From assembly GCF_013280595.1 (NCBI RefSeq), contig NZ_JAAATY010000006.1:124001-188000 (forward strand): DNA of 64,000 bases, given 5' to 3'. The translations under genes were made by a program, and so were the position numbers. Of this stretch, positions 42,517-50,677 are shown in pieces. Under the pieces are notes generated by a model. It had not been told where the DNA came from and searched no databases. It saw nothing but the letters and a program-made list of their open reading frames with translations. The number at the start of each line of letters is the position of its first letter. The stretch's first letter is position 1. Origin of the DNA: Kibdelosporangium persicum (GTDB lineage Bacteria; Actinomycetota; Actinomycetes; Mycobacteriales; Pseudonocardiaceae).

Positions 42517-43008
42517 GTGAGCATCAAACCCGAGATCGTTGAGCGCGCCGAGCAGCCGTACGCGGCGGTGCGCGGGACCGTGACCCTTGAGACCTTCGGT
42601 GAGATCGCCGACAGGTTGCCCGAGTTGATCGGCACGCTGACGCACCGCGGCGTGGAGCTGGCCGGCGCGCCCTTCTTCCGCTACACCCTGATCGACATGC
42701 AAGCTCAACTAGAGGTTGAGGCTGGCGTGCCGGTCGCGGCCGTTGTCCCAGGTGAGGGCGACATCGTCGGCGACGTGCTGCCTGCCGGCCGGTACGTCAG
42801 CCTCACCCACGTCGGGCACCCGGACGAACTGCTCGAGGTCACCCGCCAGTTGCGGGAGTGGGCCGCCGACGAGGGCCTGACCTGGGACATGACGGACACC
42901 GACCGGGGCGAGCGGTGGGGGTGCCGGCTGGAGATCCTCAAGACCGACCCGGCCGTCGAGCCCGACATGGGCAAGTGGGAGACTGAACTGGCGTTCCGGC
43001 TGGCCTGA
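42517..43008 (+). CDS. GyrI-like small-molecule-binding protein
   Basis: A 163-residue protein of the GyrI-like/AraC effector-binding fold: IVERAEQPYAAVRGTVTLETFGEIADRLPELIGTL, AGVPVAAVVPGEGDIVGDVLPAGRYVSLTHVGHPDELLEV. It lacks a DNA-binding domain. Such proteins bind drugs or hydrolyse cyclopropanoids. It follows the ECF42 sigma gene by 44 bases on the same strand and may be cotranscribed. Confidence 0.8.
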   Translation: MSIKPEIVERAEQPYAAVRGTVTLETFGEIADRLPELIGTLTHRGVELAGAPFFRYTLIDMQAQLEVEAGVPVAAVVPGEGDIVGDVLPAGRYVSLTHVGHPDELLEVTRQLREWAADEGLTWDMTDTDRGERWGCRLEILKTDPAVEPDMGKWETELAFRLA

Positions 43009-43024
43009 GATCCGGCCGGCCGGT

Positions 43025-43537
43025 CTACCACTTGAGGTTGGCGACGACTTTCTGGATCACCGGCACGGACCGGTCGCACTCGGCGGTCCTGGCCACCGCT
43101 TTGCCGGTGTCCGCGCTCTGGCTGCTGAACTGCAGCCAGGGTGTGCCGCCGTTGACGTAGACCAGGCAGTACAGGCCGTCGTCGGCCAGCACCGCGCCCT
43201 GCTTGCCGCCGATGTCCACGGTCCGCTGTGACGAGGTGCTGATATCGGGGAACGTGGGTGTGTTGAGGATGACGCTGAGGTACGCCGCGCCACCCGGCGC
43301 CTCCCACCGGCACCCACGGCCGACGTTCGGCAGGTCGTCGGGTGCGCCGGTGACCGGGGCGCCGACGTGCGCGGTGGCCTCGTCGTTGGTCAGCAGTGAG
43401 CACGGATCGGTGGCTATCTGGACCGTGTTGGACCGCGCCTCGGGCGACGACGGGGGCGGCGGAGTGGATGACGAGTCGCTTCCGCAACCGGCTACCAGCA
43501 GCAGGGCGGCGAGGCTCGCCGCGAGTCGTGTGATCAC
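43025..43537 (-). CDS. DUF3558-type lipoprotein
   Basis: A 170-residue secreted lipoprotein. The N terminus has a signal with the lipobox LLVAGC, then a Ser/Pro-rich linker and a DUF3558-like domain: DPCSLLTNDEATAHVG and GRGCRWEAPGG with conserved cysteines. The family is restricted to actinobacteria and has no known function. The start is GTG 43537, with AAGGA six bases upstream. Single gene. Confidence 0.82.
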   Translation of the reverse strand: MITRLAASLAALLLVAGCGSDSSSTPPPPSSPEARSNTVQIATDPCSLLTNDEATAHVGAPVTGAPDDLPNVGRGCRWEAPGGAAYLSVILNTPTFPDISTSSQRTVDIGGKQGAVLADDGLYCLVYVNGGTPWLQFSSQSADTGKAVARTAECDRSVPVIQKVVANLKW

Positions 43538-43621
43538 CAGTAGTCCTTGCGTGCAGGGTGCAGGGATGGTGTGTTGTCTAGACCACATCCTGCCTGCGGG
43601 GTGAAACAGCGGTCAACACGG

Positions 43622-44467
43622 TCATCGCCGCCGGGCGGGCCGCCGTTTACCGGTGGGGGCCCGTTTCCAGTGCGCCGGGCGGGTCAGCGACGGCGGCAGC
43701 TTGGTCGTCGCGTCCCCCCGCGCGGCGTTGACCTGCGACTGTGTCAGGAAGATGCTGCCGGTCAGATCCGCACCTGTCAGGTCGGTGTCCCGCAGGTCGG
43801 CGCCGATCAGATCGGCCAGCCGCAGGTCCGCGCCCCGCAGGTCGGCACCGATCAACAGCGCACCCCGCAGACTCGCGCCCCGCAGGTCGGCGCCGCGCAG
43901 CTTCGCGCCGATCAGGTCCGCGCCCCGCCGGTTCGGGCCGCCGGTGCCCGCCCTGGCCAGCTCACTGGCCCGCAGCAGCAGCTCGTTGATCTTCGAACGG
44001 TGGGCGGGCAGGTCCAGCTCGATCATCGTCTCGGCGCTGGCGTGCGTGAGTTTCTCGGTCTCCTCCAGCGCCGCGGCGAGCTGGTCACGCAGCCCGCGCG
44101 CGGCGTCGAGGCTCATCGCCTCGGTCAGGTACCACAGCAGCTCGTGCAGCTGCCGCATCACCGGGAAGACCTGGAACATCCGTTTCGCGCGGCCCGGGTC
44201 GCCGCGCCAGTCCCGGCCGGCGAACGTGACCTGGGAGACCTGCTGGCCCGCGCCGAAACAGTCGAACACCGTGCAGCCGGGAAAGCCTCGCTCCCGCAGG
44301 CCGGCGTGGATGCCGCACCGGTAGTCCGCCAGCAGGTTGGGGCAGGGCTTGCCGGCGTCCTTGCTGATCGCGAAATCGGCCGAGGCCGCGAACGGCAGCG
44401 CCACACAGCACAGCCCGAAGCAGCGGGAACAGTCGGCGCGCAGGCCTTCGGGCACTGGTCTCCTCAC
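43622..44467 (-). CDS. Pentapeptide-repeat protein with Cys-rich N terminus
   Basis: A 281-residue protein. Residues 10-75 have about eight cysteines (CSRCFGLCCVALPF, GKPCPNLLADYRCGIH, FPGCTVFDCFGAG), suggesting a metal-binding module. A helical middle follows. The C-terminal part has about a dozen A(D/N)LxX pentapeptides (GADLIGAKLRGADLRGASLR), which form a right-handed quadrilateral beta-helix as in MfpA. The tail is basic (RAPTGKRRPARRR). Pentapeptide proteins mimic DNA or scaffold proteins. The role here is unknown. Confidence 0.82.
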   Translation of the reverse strand: MRRPVPEGLRADCSRCFGLCCVALPFAASADFAISKDAGKPCPNLLADYRCGIHAGLRERGFPGCTVFDCFGAGQQVSQVTFAGRDWRGDPGRAKRMFQVFPVMRQLHELLWYLTEAMSLDAARGLRDQLAAALEETEKLTHASAETMIELDLPAHRSKINELLLRASELARAGTGGPNRRGADLIGAKLRGADLRGASLRGALLIGADLRGADLRLADLIGADLRDTDLTGADLTGSIFLTQSQVNAARGDATTKLPPSLTRPAHWKRAPTGKRRPARRR

Positions 44468-44491
44468 ATCCGGGACTTCGCGTCCACCAGG

Positions 44492-44911
44492 TTAGCTCCA
44501 GTCCTGCTGGGGCGCGCCGGGAAGGTGGATGCCGAACGACCACTCGAAGCCCTCCGGATCGGCTACCCGGCAGCGGTAGTTCCATTCCGAGTGGGCGGGC
44601 TCCCAGATGGTGGTCGCGCCTTCGGCCGTGGCCTGCCGGTGAATCCGGTCGACGGTCGCCTCGCTGTCGACGGCCAGGTACACGCCCTGCCCCGAGGTGT
44701 CGCCCTGACGCGGTGCCCGTTCGTACCCGTCGTGATCACTGAACACTATGATCACCGCGTCGCCGAGGCGCAGTTCGGCGTGGGCGACACCGCCCTGCTC
44801 GTCGGGGAACTGCATGGTCGCCTCGAACCCGAAGGCCTTGCTCAGCCAGTCGATGGCGGCCGGGGCGTCGCGGTAGCCGAAGTACGGGGCCAGCTGAATC
44901 TGTGTGGTCAT
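44492..44911 (-). CDS. VOC (glyoxalase-like) protein
   Basis: A 139-residue VOC protein of the PhnB-like type: LAPYFGYRDAPAAIDWLSKAFGFE, GDAVIIVFSDHDGYERAPRQGDTSGQGVYLAVD and DPEGFEWSFGIHLPG. It may bind a drug or be a small isomerase. It follows the TetR gene at 44975 on the same strand by 63 bases and could be cotranscribed with it. Confidence 0.8.
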   Translation of the reverse strand: MTTQIQLAPYFGYRDAPAAIDWLSKAFGFEATMQFPDEQGGVAHAELRLGDAVIIVFSDHDGYERAPRQGDTSGQGVYLAVDSEATVDRIHRQATAEGATTIWEPAHSEWNYRCRVADPEGFEWSFGIHLPGAPQQDWS

Positions 44912-44974
44912 GCCGGAACCTTCTCGTGGATTGCGGCCAGTTCCTGACCTGAAAAGGAACCGGAGGCGGTCGCG

Positions 44975-45619
44975 CTATTCGCCCAGGCGGGCCATGACCC
45001 GGTACAGCTGCTCCGGACTCAGGGAGGGCTCCGGCAGTTCGTGCCGGTCGCCGGCACGGAACCCGTCGATCACCAAGTGCATGTGGCGCCGCCATACCCC
45101 GGGCGCGACCTGACGGGTGGCTTCGGCGATCCGGCTGTTCGCCCAGAGCAGCGCGATGAGGTCGGCCTCGGCGATGTCCGGACGCACGACGCCCGCCGCC
45201 TGGGCCCGGCTGAGGATGCTTCGCGCGAGCTGGCAGACGCGGTCATGCATCACCTCGGTGCGTTCGTCGCGTGGGAAACGCCGTGCGATGAAGTCGTTGA
45301 AGCCGCGGTCGTACGCCTGGGCACCGCACAGTGCCTCGAGGAAGACGAGGAACCCCTCCCACGGATCGGCCATCTTCAGCGCGGCCTCGGCCGTGGCGAG
45401 GAAATCGCGCAGCTTCGGTTCGAACACCGCGAGCAGCAGGTCGACGCGAGTGGGGAAGTGCCGGTAAAGGGTCCCGATCGCCAGACCGGCCTCGCGTGCG
45501 ATCCGTTCGAGCGACGCGTCCACACCATGCTCGGCGAAGGTGGCCTTGGCGTGCTCGATGAACAGGTCGCGGTTGCGGCGGGCGTCCCGCCGGTTGGGCA
45601 GGGATGGGTCGGGCGGCAT
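44975..45619 (-). CDS. TetR/AcrR-family repressor, paralogue of the one at 20968
   Basis: A 214-residue regulator: HTH NRDLFIEHAKATFAEHGVDASLERIAREAGLAIGTLYRHFPTRVDLLLAV, and the same C-terminal layout as the TetR at 20968 (DPWEGFLVFLEALC, FNDFIARRFPRDE, ANSRIAEATRQVAPGVWRRHMHLVIDGF, SPEQLYRVMARL). The ATG at 45619 gives MPPDPSLPNRR. It is divergent from an SDR gene, and perfect and near-perfect TGAGG/CCTCA repeats lie between them. Confidence 0.86.
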   Translation of the reverse strand: MPPDPSLPNRRDARRNRDLFIEHAKATFAEHGVDASLERIAREAGLAIGTLYRHFPTRVDLLLAVFEPKLRDFLATAEAALKMADPWEGFLVFLEALCGAQAYDRGFNDFIARRFPRDERTEVMHDRVCQLARSILSRAQAAGVVRPDIAEADLIALLWANSRIAEATRQVAPGVWRRHMHLVIDGFRAGDRHELPEPSLSPEQLYRVMARLGE

Positions 45620-45637
45620 GCCACCACCGTACCAAGG

Positions 45638-45716
45638 TGAGATATACCTCAGGTTACCGAGGTCGCCGGTCAAGTCCTCCTGCTAACGTTCCGGACGTAC
45701 ATGAGGCATGCCTCAT
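45638..45716. promoter_or_regulatory. Operators TGAG-N6-CTCA and ATGAGGCATGCCTCAT
   Basis: A perfect 16-bp palindrome, ATGAGG-CATG-CCTCAT, lies at 45701-45716, and a weaker copy, TGAG-ATATAC-CTCA, at 45638-45651. The core TGAGG-N4-CCTCA is the same as at 20915-20930. They sit before the SDR and TetR starts respectively. Confidence 0.75.
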
Positions 45717-45741
45717 ATTCATCGAACGGAAGGAGTGGGTG

Positions 45742-46473
45742 TTGAAGCTCGACGGCAAGGTCGCGGTCATCACCGGTGGCACGTCAGGGATGGCTCTGGC
45801 GACCGCCAAGCTGTTCGTCGCCGAGGGAGCGCACGTCTTCATCACCGGGCGACGCAAGGACAAGCTGGACGACGCTGTCGCCGACATCGGCCGCAACGTC
45901 ACCGGCGTGCAGGGCGACGCGGGCAACCTGGCCGACATCGACCGCCTGGTCGATGTCGTCAGCACGCAGCAGGGCCGGGTCGACGTGCTGTTCGCCAGTG
46001 CCGGCACGTGGACGCTGAACGAACCGGTTGGCAGCGTGACCGAAGAGTCCTTCGACGCCGTCTTCGGTGTCAACGTCCGCGGCCCGCTCTTCACCGTGCA
46101 GAAGTTGCTGCCGCTCATGAGCGACGGCGCGTCGATCATCCTCAACGGCTCGGCGGCCGCGGTGCAGGGCAGTCCCGGCACCACCGTCTACGCCGCGAGC
46201 AAGGCCGCGCTGCGCTCGTTCGCCCGCACCTGGACCACCGACCTCAAGGACCGGCGCATCAGGGTCAACGTGCTCAACCCGGGTGCGATCCACACCCCCG
46301 CGTTCGACGCCCTGCCGCAGGAGTTCAAGGACGAGACCGTCTCGCTGGTGCCGGCGGGCCGTCTCGGCGCGGAGGTCGAAGTCGCGACGGCGGCGCTGTT
46401 CCTCGCGTCCGAGGACGCCGGCTTCGTCACCGGGGCCGAGCTGCCCGTCGACGGCGGTGTGACCCAGGTCTGA
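45742..46473 (+). CDS. Short-chain dehydrogenase/reductase
   Basis: A 243-residue classical SDR: VAVITGGTSGMALATAKLF (nucleotide-binding, with Ala at the last Gly of TGxxxGxG), ITGRRKDKLD (NADP-type arginines), LFASAGTW, the catalytic Ser in LNGSAAA and YAASK. AAGGAG at 45730-45735 best fits the TTG at 45742 (KLDGKVAV); GTG 45739 is only three bases from that site. Its substrate is unknown. Probably repressed by the divergent TetR through 45701-45716. Confidence 0.87.
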   Translation: MKLDGKVAVITGGTSGMALATAKLFVAEGAHVFITGRRKDKLDDAVADIGRNVTGVQGDAGNLADIDRLVDVVSTQQGRVDVLFASAGTWTLNEPVGSVTEESFDAVFGVNVRGPLFTVQKLLPLMSDGASIILNGSAAAVQGSPGTTVYAASKAALRSFARTWTTDLKDRRIRVNVLNPGAIHTPAFDALPQEFKDETVSLVPAGRLGAEVEVATAALFLASEDAGFVTGAELPVDGGVTQV

Positions 46474-46490
46474 ACCTGATCCTGGGAGGT

Positions 46491-47054
46491 CTAGCCGCCG
46501 AGGCGTTTGCTGATCACCACGAGGTAGCGGCAGTTCTCGGTGGTCGGGTTGATGTACGAGCACGGCGCCGGCGGCCCCAGCTGCAGACAGTCGCCGGGGT
46601 CGAGTTCGTGGTCGACGTCGCCCTCGCGGAACCGCAGATGCCCGGACAGCACCCAGATCTGATGATGGAGAAAGGTGTACGACTCCGCGCCATACGACAC
46701 CACGGCCCCGGCGGGCAGGTCGACCTCGACCAGTTCGAGCGGGCCGCCGCTGCCGGGAGAGACCGCGCGGCGGCGATAGCCGGTCTCCGGGTCGGTCCAC
46801 ACGGGCTGGTCGGCGAACCTCCGCACCCGCTGCGTGTTCGCCTCCGCCCGCGCGATCAGCGACGACAACGTCATGCCCAAGGCCGCGGCCAGCTTGCCCA
46901 GCAGCACCGCGGTCGGCTGGGCGTCCCCGCGTTCGATCTTGGCGATCATCGCCCGGGACACGCCGGACCGGCCGGCCAGGGCGTTCGTGGACAGTTCCTG
47001 GGCTTCCCGGGCGGCGCGCAGGGTTTCGGCCAGCGACACGGCCAGATCCTCCAT
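46491..47054 (-). CDS. XRE-family regulator with cupin domain
   Basis: A 187-residue regulator: HTH LRAAREAQELSTNALAGRSGVSRAMIAKIERGDAQPTAVLLGKLAAALG and a C-terminal cupin with VEVDLPAGAVVSYG, LHHQIWVLSGHLRF and HELDPGDCLQLGPPAPCSY. This layout is common beside acetyltransferase genes. The ATG at 47054 is used. It is divergent from the PAT-like gene at 47095; the 40-base gap contains CACTATAG and ACTATGTG halves, a possible operator. Confidence 0.85.
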   Translation of the reverse strand: MEDLAVSLAETLRAAREAQELSTNALAGRSGVSRAMIAKIERGDAQPTAVLLGKLAAALGMTLSSLIARAEANTQRVRRFADQPVWTDPETGYRRRAVSPGSGGPLELVEVDLPAGAVVSYGAESYTFLHHQIWVLSGHLRFREGDVDHELDPGDCLQLGPPAPCSYINPTTENCRYLVVISKRLGG

Positions 47055-47094
47055 GGGTGTCACTATAGCGTCAGGAATAGATACTATGTGATCC

Positions 47095-47616
47095 ATGAAG
47101 ATCCGGGACGCCTCCGAACTGGACGCCGACGCCTGCGCGGCGATCTACGCGCCGTACGTCACCGACACCGTGATCACGTTCGAAACCGAGCCGCCGACCG
47201 CCGCGGACATGGCGACCCGCATCGCCACGGCGAACAGAACGCACGCGTGGCTCGTCTTGGAAGACGACGACGGCCGTGTCGTGGGCTACGCCTACGGCGG
47301 ACCGTTCAAGGCACGCGAGGCGTACCGGTTCTCGTGCGAGGTCAGCGTATATCTCGAACGAGGCCGGCGGCGCACCGGCGGCGGACGCGCGTTGTACACC
47401 GCGTTGCTCGAGCGGCTCGCGCAACGCGGCTACCGGATGGCCGCGGCGGGCATGACGCTGCCCAACGACGCGAGCGTCGGCCTGCACCGCGCGATGGGGT
47501 TCGAGCCTGTCGGCACGTACCGGCGGATCGGCTGGAAACACGGCGCCTGGCACGACGTCGCCTGGGCCCAGCGGCCCCTCGTGACCGGTGACGACCCGCC
47601 TGCCGAGCTCACGTGA
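47095..47616 (+). CDS. GNAT acetyltransferase, phosphinothricin-type
   Basis: A 173-residue N-acetyltransferase of the PAT/Bar group: IRDASELDADACAAIYAPYVTDTVITFETEPPT, YAYGGPFKAREAYRFSCEVSVYLERGRRRTGGGRALYTALL (acetyl-CoA site RRTGGG), GMTLPNDASVGLHRAMGFEPVGTYRRIGWKHGAWHDVAWAQR. Members acetylate phosphinothricin or related amino acids. Divergent from the XRE-cupin gene and followed immediately by a TetR gene. Resistance to a glutamate analogue or methionine sulfoximine is plausible. Confidence 0.87.
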   Translation: MKIRDASELDADACAAIYAPYVTDTVITFETEPPTAADMATRIATANRTHAWLVLEDDDGRVVGYAYGGPFKAREAYRFSCEVSVYLERGRRRTGGGRALYTALLERLAQRGYRMAAAGMTLPNDASVGLHRAMGFEPVGTYRRIGWKHGAWHDVAWAQRPLVTGDDPPAELT

Positions 47617-47633
47617 CTCGATATCGTGACCGT

Positions 47634-48632
47634 ATGAGGCTGACGCGTGCGGAGGCGCAGGAACGGACCCGCGCCAAGGTGCTCGCCGCGGCCCGCGACG
47701 AGTTCGCCGAACGCGGTTTCCGGGACGCCAAGATCGACGAGATCGCCCACCGGGCGGAGCTGACCCGCGGCGCGGTGTACTCCAACTTCCCCGGCAAACG
47801 CGCCCTCTACTTCGCCGTCCTGGCCGAGGCCGCCGCCCACCAGACCGACCCGCGTCATCCGGGCACGCCGACCACGCCCCGCGAAGCACTCGGCAGGTTC
47901 GCCCGCGCCTGGGTCACCCGTCTGCCGCTGGCCACGGACGGAGCCGACGGGCAGGCACGCCTGGCCGTCGACCTGATCCCCGAGATCGTCGCCGACGAAC
48001 GCACCCGCAAGCCCTTCGCCCAGCTGATGTGGCTCGGCGCGATCCAACTCGGCCTCGCGCTGGAGAACCTCCGGCCCGGCAACCGCCAGGTGCGCCTCGC
48101 CCAGACCGCGCTGACCACGCTGCAGGGCGCCAGTCAGCTCGCGGCCGCCGCACCCGGCTTCGGCGAACCGTTCACCGTGGTCACGGCATGCGAGCGGCTC
48201 GCGGACACCGACTTCGATGACGCATGGCTCACCCCACAGACCACCCCGGACGTGCAGACCGTCGACGAACCCTCGACGCTCACCCGCGACGGCGTGGTCG
48301 CGGTGCTGGGCCTGCACCGGTTGTCCGCCGTGGAAGAGGCGCTGCGGGCCGGAGCCGACGTCACGCTGATCGTCGTGACCTCCGACCCCGGCGAGCTCAT
48401 CCCGCTGGCCCGCCTGATGGTCACCGAGTTCACCGGCCTGCTCCGGCACGCCTTCCCGCCGTCGGCCCTGCCGCGCCTGACGATCGTCGTCGACGACACG
48501 CCTCCCGCGGGCATCGAGTCCGTCACCGACACGACCGAGATCGCGCTGCGCGTCGAGTCAGGCCGGACCGTGCTGCGCGCGGAGGGCTTCGGCGCCTGCC
48601 ACGCGGCCGCCAGCCCCCGGTACGTCACGTAG
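47634..48632 (+). CDS. TetR-family regulator with extra C-terminal domain
   Basis: A 332-residue protein. The HTH is typical (VLAAARDEFAERGFRDAKIDEIAHRAELTRGAVYSNFPGKRALYFAV) and a standard helical domain follows to about residue 215. A further 115 residues form an alternating beta/alpha stretch (GVVAVLGLHRLSAVEEALRAGADVTLIVVTSDPGELIPLARLMV, LPRLTIVVDDTPPAG), which TetR proteins normally lack. ATG 47634 is used; GTG 47613 overlaps the acetyltransferase stop (GTGA) and would couple the two genes. Confidence 0.8.
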   Translation: MRLTRAEAQERTRAKVLAAARDEFAERGFRDAKIDEIAHRAELTRGAVYSNFPGKRALYFAVLAEAAAHQTDPRHPGTPTTPREALGRFARAWVTRLPLATDGADGQARLAVDLIPEIVADERTRKPFAQLMWLGAIQLGLALENLRPGNRQVRLAQTALTTLQGASQLAAAAPGFGEPFTVVTACERLADTDFDDAWLTPQTTPDVQTVDEPSTLTRDGVVAVLGLHRLSAVEEALRAGADVTLIVVTSDPGELIPLARLMVTEFTGLLRHAFPPSALPRLTIVVDDTPPAGIESVTDTTEIALRVESGRTVLRAEGFGACHAAASPRYVT

Positions 48633-48640
48633 GACGACAG

Positions 48641-49408
48641 CTAACCGGCGAGGTGCTGGGCGAGGAATCGATCCCGGTCCTCGTAGGCGGCCACGTCGTT
48701 GATCACGTGCCCGCAGTCGTACCACTGTTGCTGCTTCGGCTCGCCGGCCATGGCGTAGAACTCCTCGGACTCGGCGGCCGTCACGCCGATGTCGAACCGC
48801 GCGAACTGGAACAACACCGGTCGCTGGACAGCGCCGATGAAGTGCTCGGCATCGTAGGGCGCCATCGTCGCGAGAGTCGCTTCCAACAGGTCCGCCGGTA
48901 TCGCGTCGCGCATCCGCACGATCTGCGGGTGACTGGTGTTGCGCCAGTGATGCGTCAGCCCGGCCATCGGCACCTCGAGCACAACGCACCGCAACCGCCG
49001 GTCGATCCCGGCCACGACCGTCATCATCATCGCGCCACCGCTGTGCCCGACACCCGCGATCCGGTCGGTGCGCTGAAGCAGCAGGTCCACGCCCCGGCGA
49101 ATCGACTGCACGGACTGCCGGATCGACGCGACCTGGTCATCGAGGTAGTGCACCTGCAGGCACAACCCGATCCCGCCTGCCTTGGCCAGCCGGATCGCGT
49201 CCGGCAGGAAACCTTCGGCGCCACTGGTGGTGTGGATGTAGACCACGCCCGCGGTCGGCGTGCTGTCCGGTTCGACCAGGTACCCGGCGACGCGATCGCC
49301 TTCGGCGTTGTCGAACTCACAGCGGGAGATCCTCGCGCCAGGCCGTTGCGCCAGCGGGTCGACGGTCACGTTCAGTGGAGCGGCCGAGTCGTAGCTCAGG
49401 TCGGGCAT
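48641..49408 (-). CDS. Alpha/beta hydrolase, dienelactone-hydrolase-like
   Basis: A 255-residue hydrolase: GVVYIHTTSGAEGF, nucleophile elbow GVGHSGGAMM, acid in FQFARFDIGV and base in YDCGHVIND. The triad Ser, Asp, His is complete. Esterase or dienelactone hydrolase activity is likely. The ATG gives MPDLSYDSAA; earlier sequence is the antisense strand of the MFS gene. Convergent with the TetR gene at 47634. Confidence 0.82.
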   Translation of the reverse strand: MPDLSYDSAAPLNVTVDPLAQRPGARISRCEFDNAEGDRVAGYLVEPDSTPTAGVVYIHTTSGAEGFLPDAIRLAKAGGIGLCLQVHYLDDQVASIRQSVQSIRRGVDLLLQRTDRIAGVGHSGGAMMMTVVAGIDRRLRCVVLEVPMAGLTHHWRNTSHPQIVRMRDAIPADLLEATLATMAPYDAEHFIGAVQRPVLFQFARFDIGVTAAESEEFYAMAGEPKQQQWYDCGHVINDVAAYEDRDRFLAQHLAG

Positions 49409-49492
49409 GGTGTCGAGTCTGCGCTGATCCGACGCCACTACACGCGATGTTCGCCCGTCAGGGAACGTGATCGCGCACATTAAGGTGGCGAG

Positions 49493-50677
49493 ATGGCGAC
49501 AGCGTCGTTGGGTCCGGCGTACCGGCGACTGTGGTCGGCGACCGCGCTGGCCAATCTCGGCGACGGAATCCGGCAAGCCGCCCTGCCACTGCTCGCGATC
49601 ACCGTCACGACGAATCCGTTGCTCGTCGCCGGGGTGGCTGTCGCGGGGCAACTGCCGTGGCTGCTGTTCGGGCTCATCGCGGGTGCGATTGTGGACCGCG
49701 TCGACCGCCGTCGTCTCGTCGCGGTCGTGGACATCGTGCGTGTCGCGCTGCTGGCCGTGCTCGTCGCCGCGATCGCGGCGGACATGGCCGGACTCGCGCT
49801 GATCTACCTGGTCGCGTTCGGCTGCGGGATCGGCGAGACCCTTCGCGACACGGCCGCGTCGACGCTCTTGCCGCCGCTGGTGAGCCGCGATGATCTTGAC
49901 CGCGCGAACGGGCGCCTGGTCAACGCCGAAATCGCGGGCAACGAACTGATCGGGCCGCCGCTCGGCAGTTACCTGACCGGTGTCGCGCTGATGCTGCCGT
50001 TCGCGGTCAACGGCGGCGCGCTCGCGATCGCCGTCGTGCTGATTCTCATGCTGCCTACCCTGTTCGCGCCCCGACGCGCGCCAAGCGGACGGCTTCTCGC
50101 CGAGACGGGTGCGGGTTTGCGCTGGCTGGCCGGGCATCGCCGGCTGCGCACGCTGACCGGACTCGCCAGCCTGTTCGTGTTCACCGACAGCGCCTGGTTC
50201 GCCGTTCTGGTGCTGTACGTGACCGACGTTCTCGCCCTGCCCGCCGCGGGCTACGGCTTGCTGCTGGCCGCCGGAGCGGTCGGCGGCCTGGCCGGCGGAG
50301 CGTCAGCCGCACGACTGGGCCGTGTGTGGGGACCTGGGAGAACACTGGCTGGCGCGCTGATGGTCGCTGCGGTCGGGCAGCTACTGCTCGGGCTGACCAG
50401 CTCCACGCCCGTCACCGCGGTCGGCCTGGTCGTGGGCAGTTTCGCGTTCGGTGTGTGGAACGTGATCAGCCTGACTCAGCGGCAGAAGCTCACTCCGGAC
50501 GAGATGCTCGGCCGCGTCACCAGTACCGCCCGTACCACGACCATGGTGGCGTCGCTGGTCGGAGCGCTCGCCGGTGGCGTCGTGGCCAGCGTGTTCGGCC
50601 TGCACGCGGCCGTGCTGTTCGGTGTGCCGCTGCTCGTGGGCGCCGCCGTCGTGTGCGTGGTGACGTTCCGCAGTTAG
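49493..50677 (+). CDS. MFS exporter (EntS-like)
   Basis: A 394-residue MFS protein: YRRLWSATALANLGDGIRQAALPLLAITVTTNPLLVAGVAVAGQLPWLLFGLIAGAIVDRVDRRRL, CGIGETLRDTAASTLLPPLV, and RQKLTPDEMLGRVTSTART. This pattern belongs to the MFS_3 group that includes siderophore and macrolide exporters. No siderophore gene is nearby. It is divergent from the hydrolase at 48641, and its last four bases overlap the convergent DsbA-like gene. Confidence 0.87.
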   Translation: MATASLGPAYRRLWSATALANLGDGIRQAALPLLAITVTTNPLLVAGVAVAGQLPWLLFGLIAGAIVDRVDRRRLVAVVDIVRVALLAVLVAAIAADMAGLALIYLVAFGCGIGETLRDTAASTLLPPLVSRDDLDRANGRLVNAEIAGNELIGPPLGSYLTGVALMLPFAVNGGALAIAVVLILMLPTLFAPRRAPSGRLLAETGAGLRWLAGHRRLRTLTGLASLFVFTDSAWFAVLVLYVTDVLALPAAGYGLLLAAGAVGGLAGGASAARLGRVWGPGRTLAGALMVAAVGQLLLGLTSSTPVTAVGLVVGSFAFGVWNVISLTQRQKLTPDEMLGRVTSTARTTTMVASLVGALAGGVVASVFGLHAAVLFGVPLLVGAAVVCVVTFRS

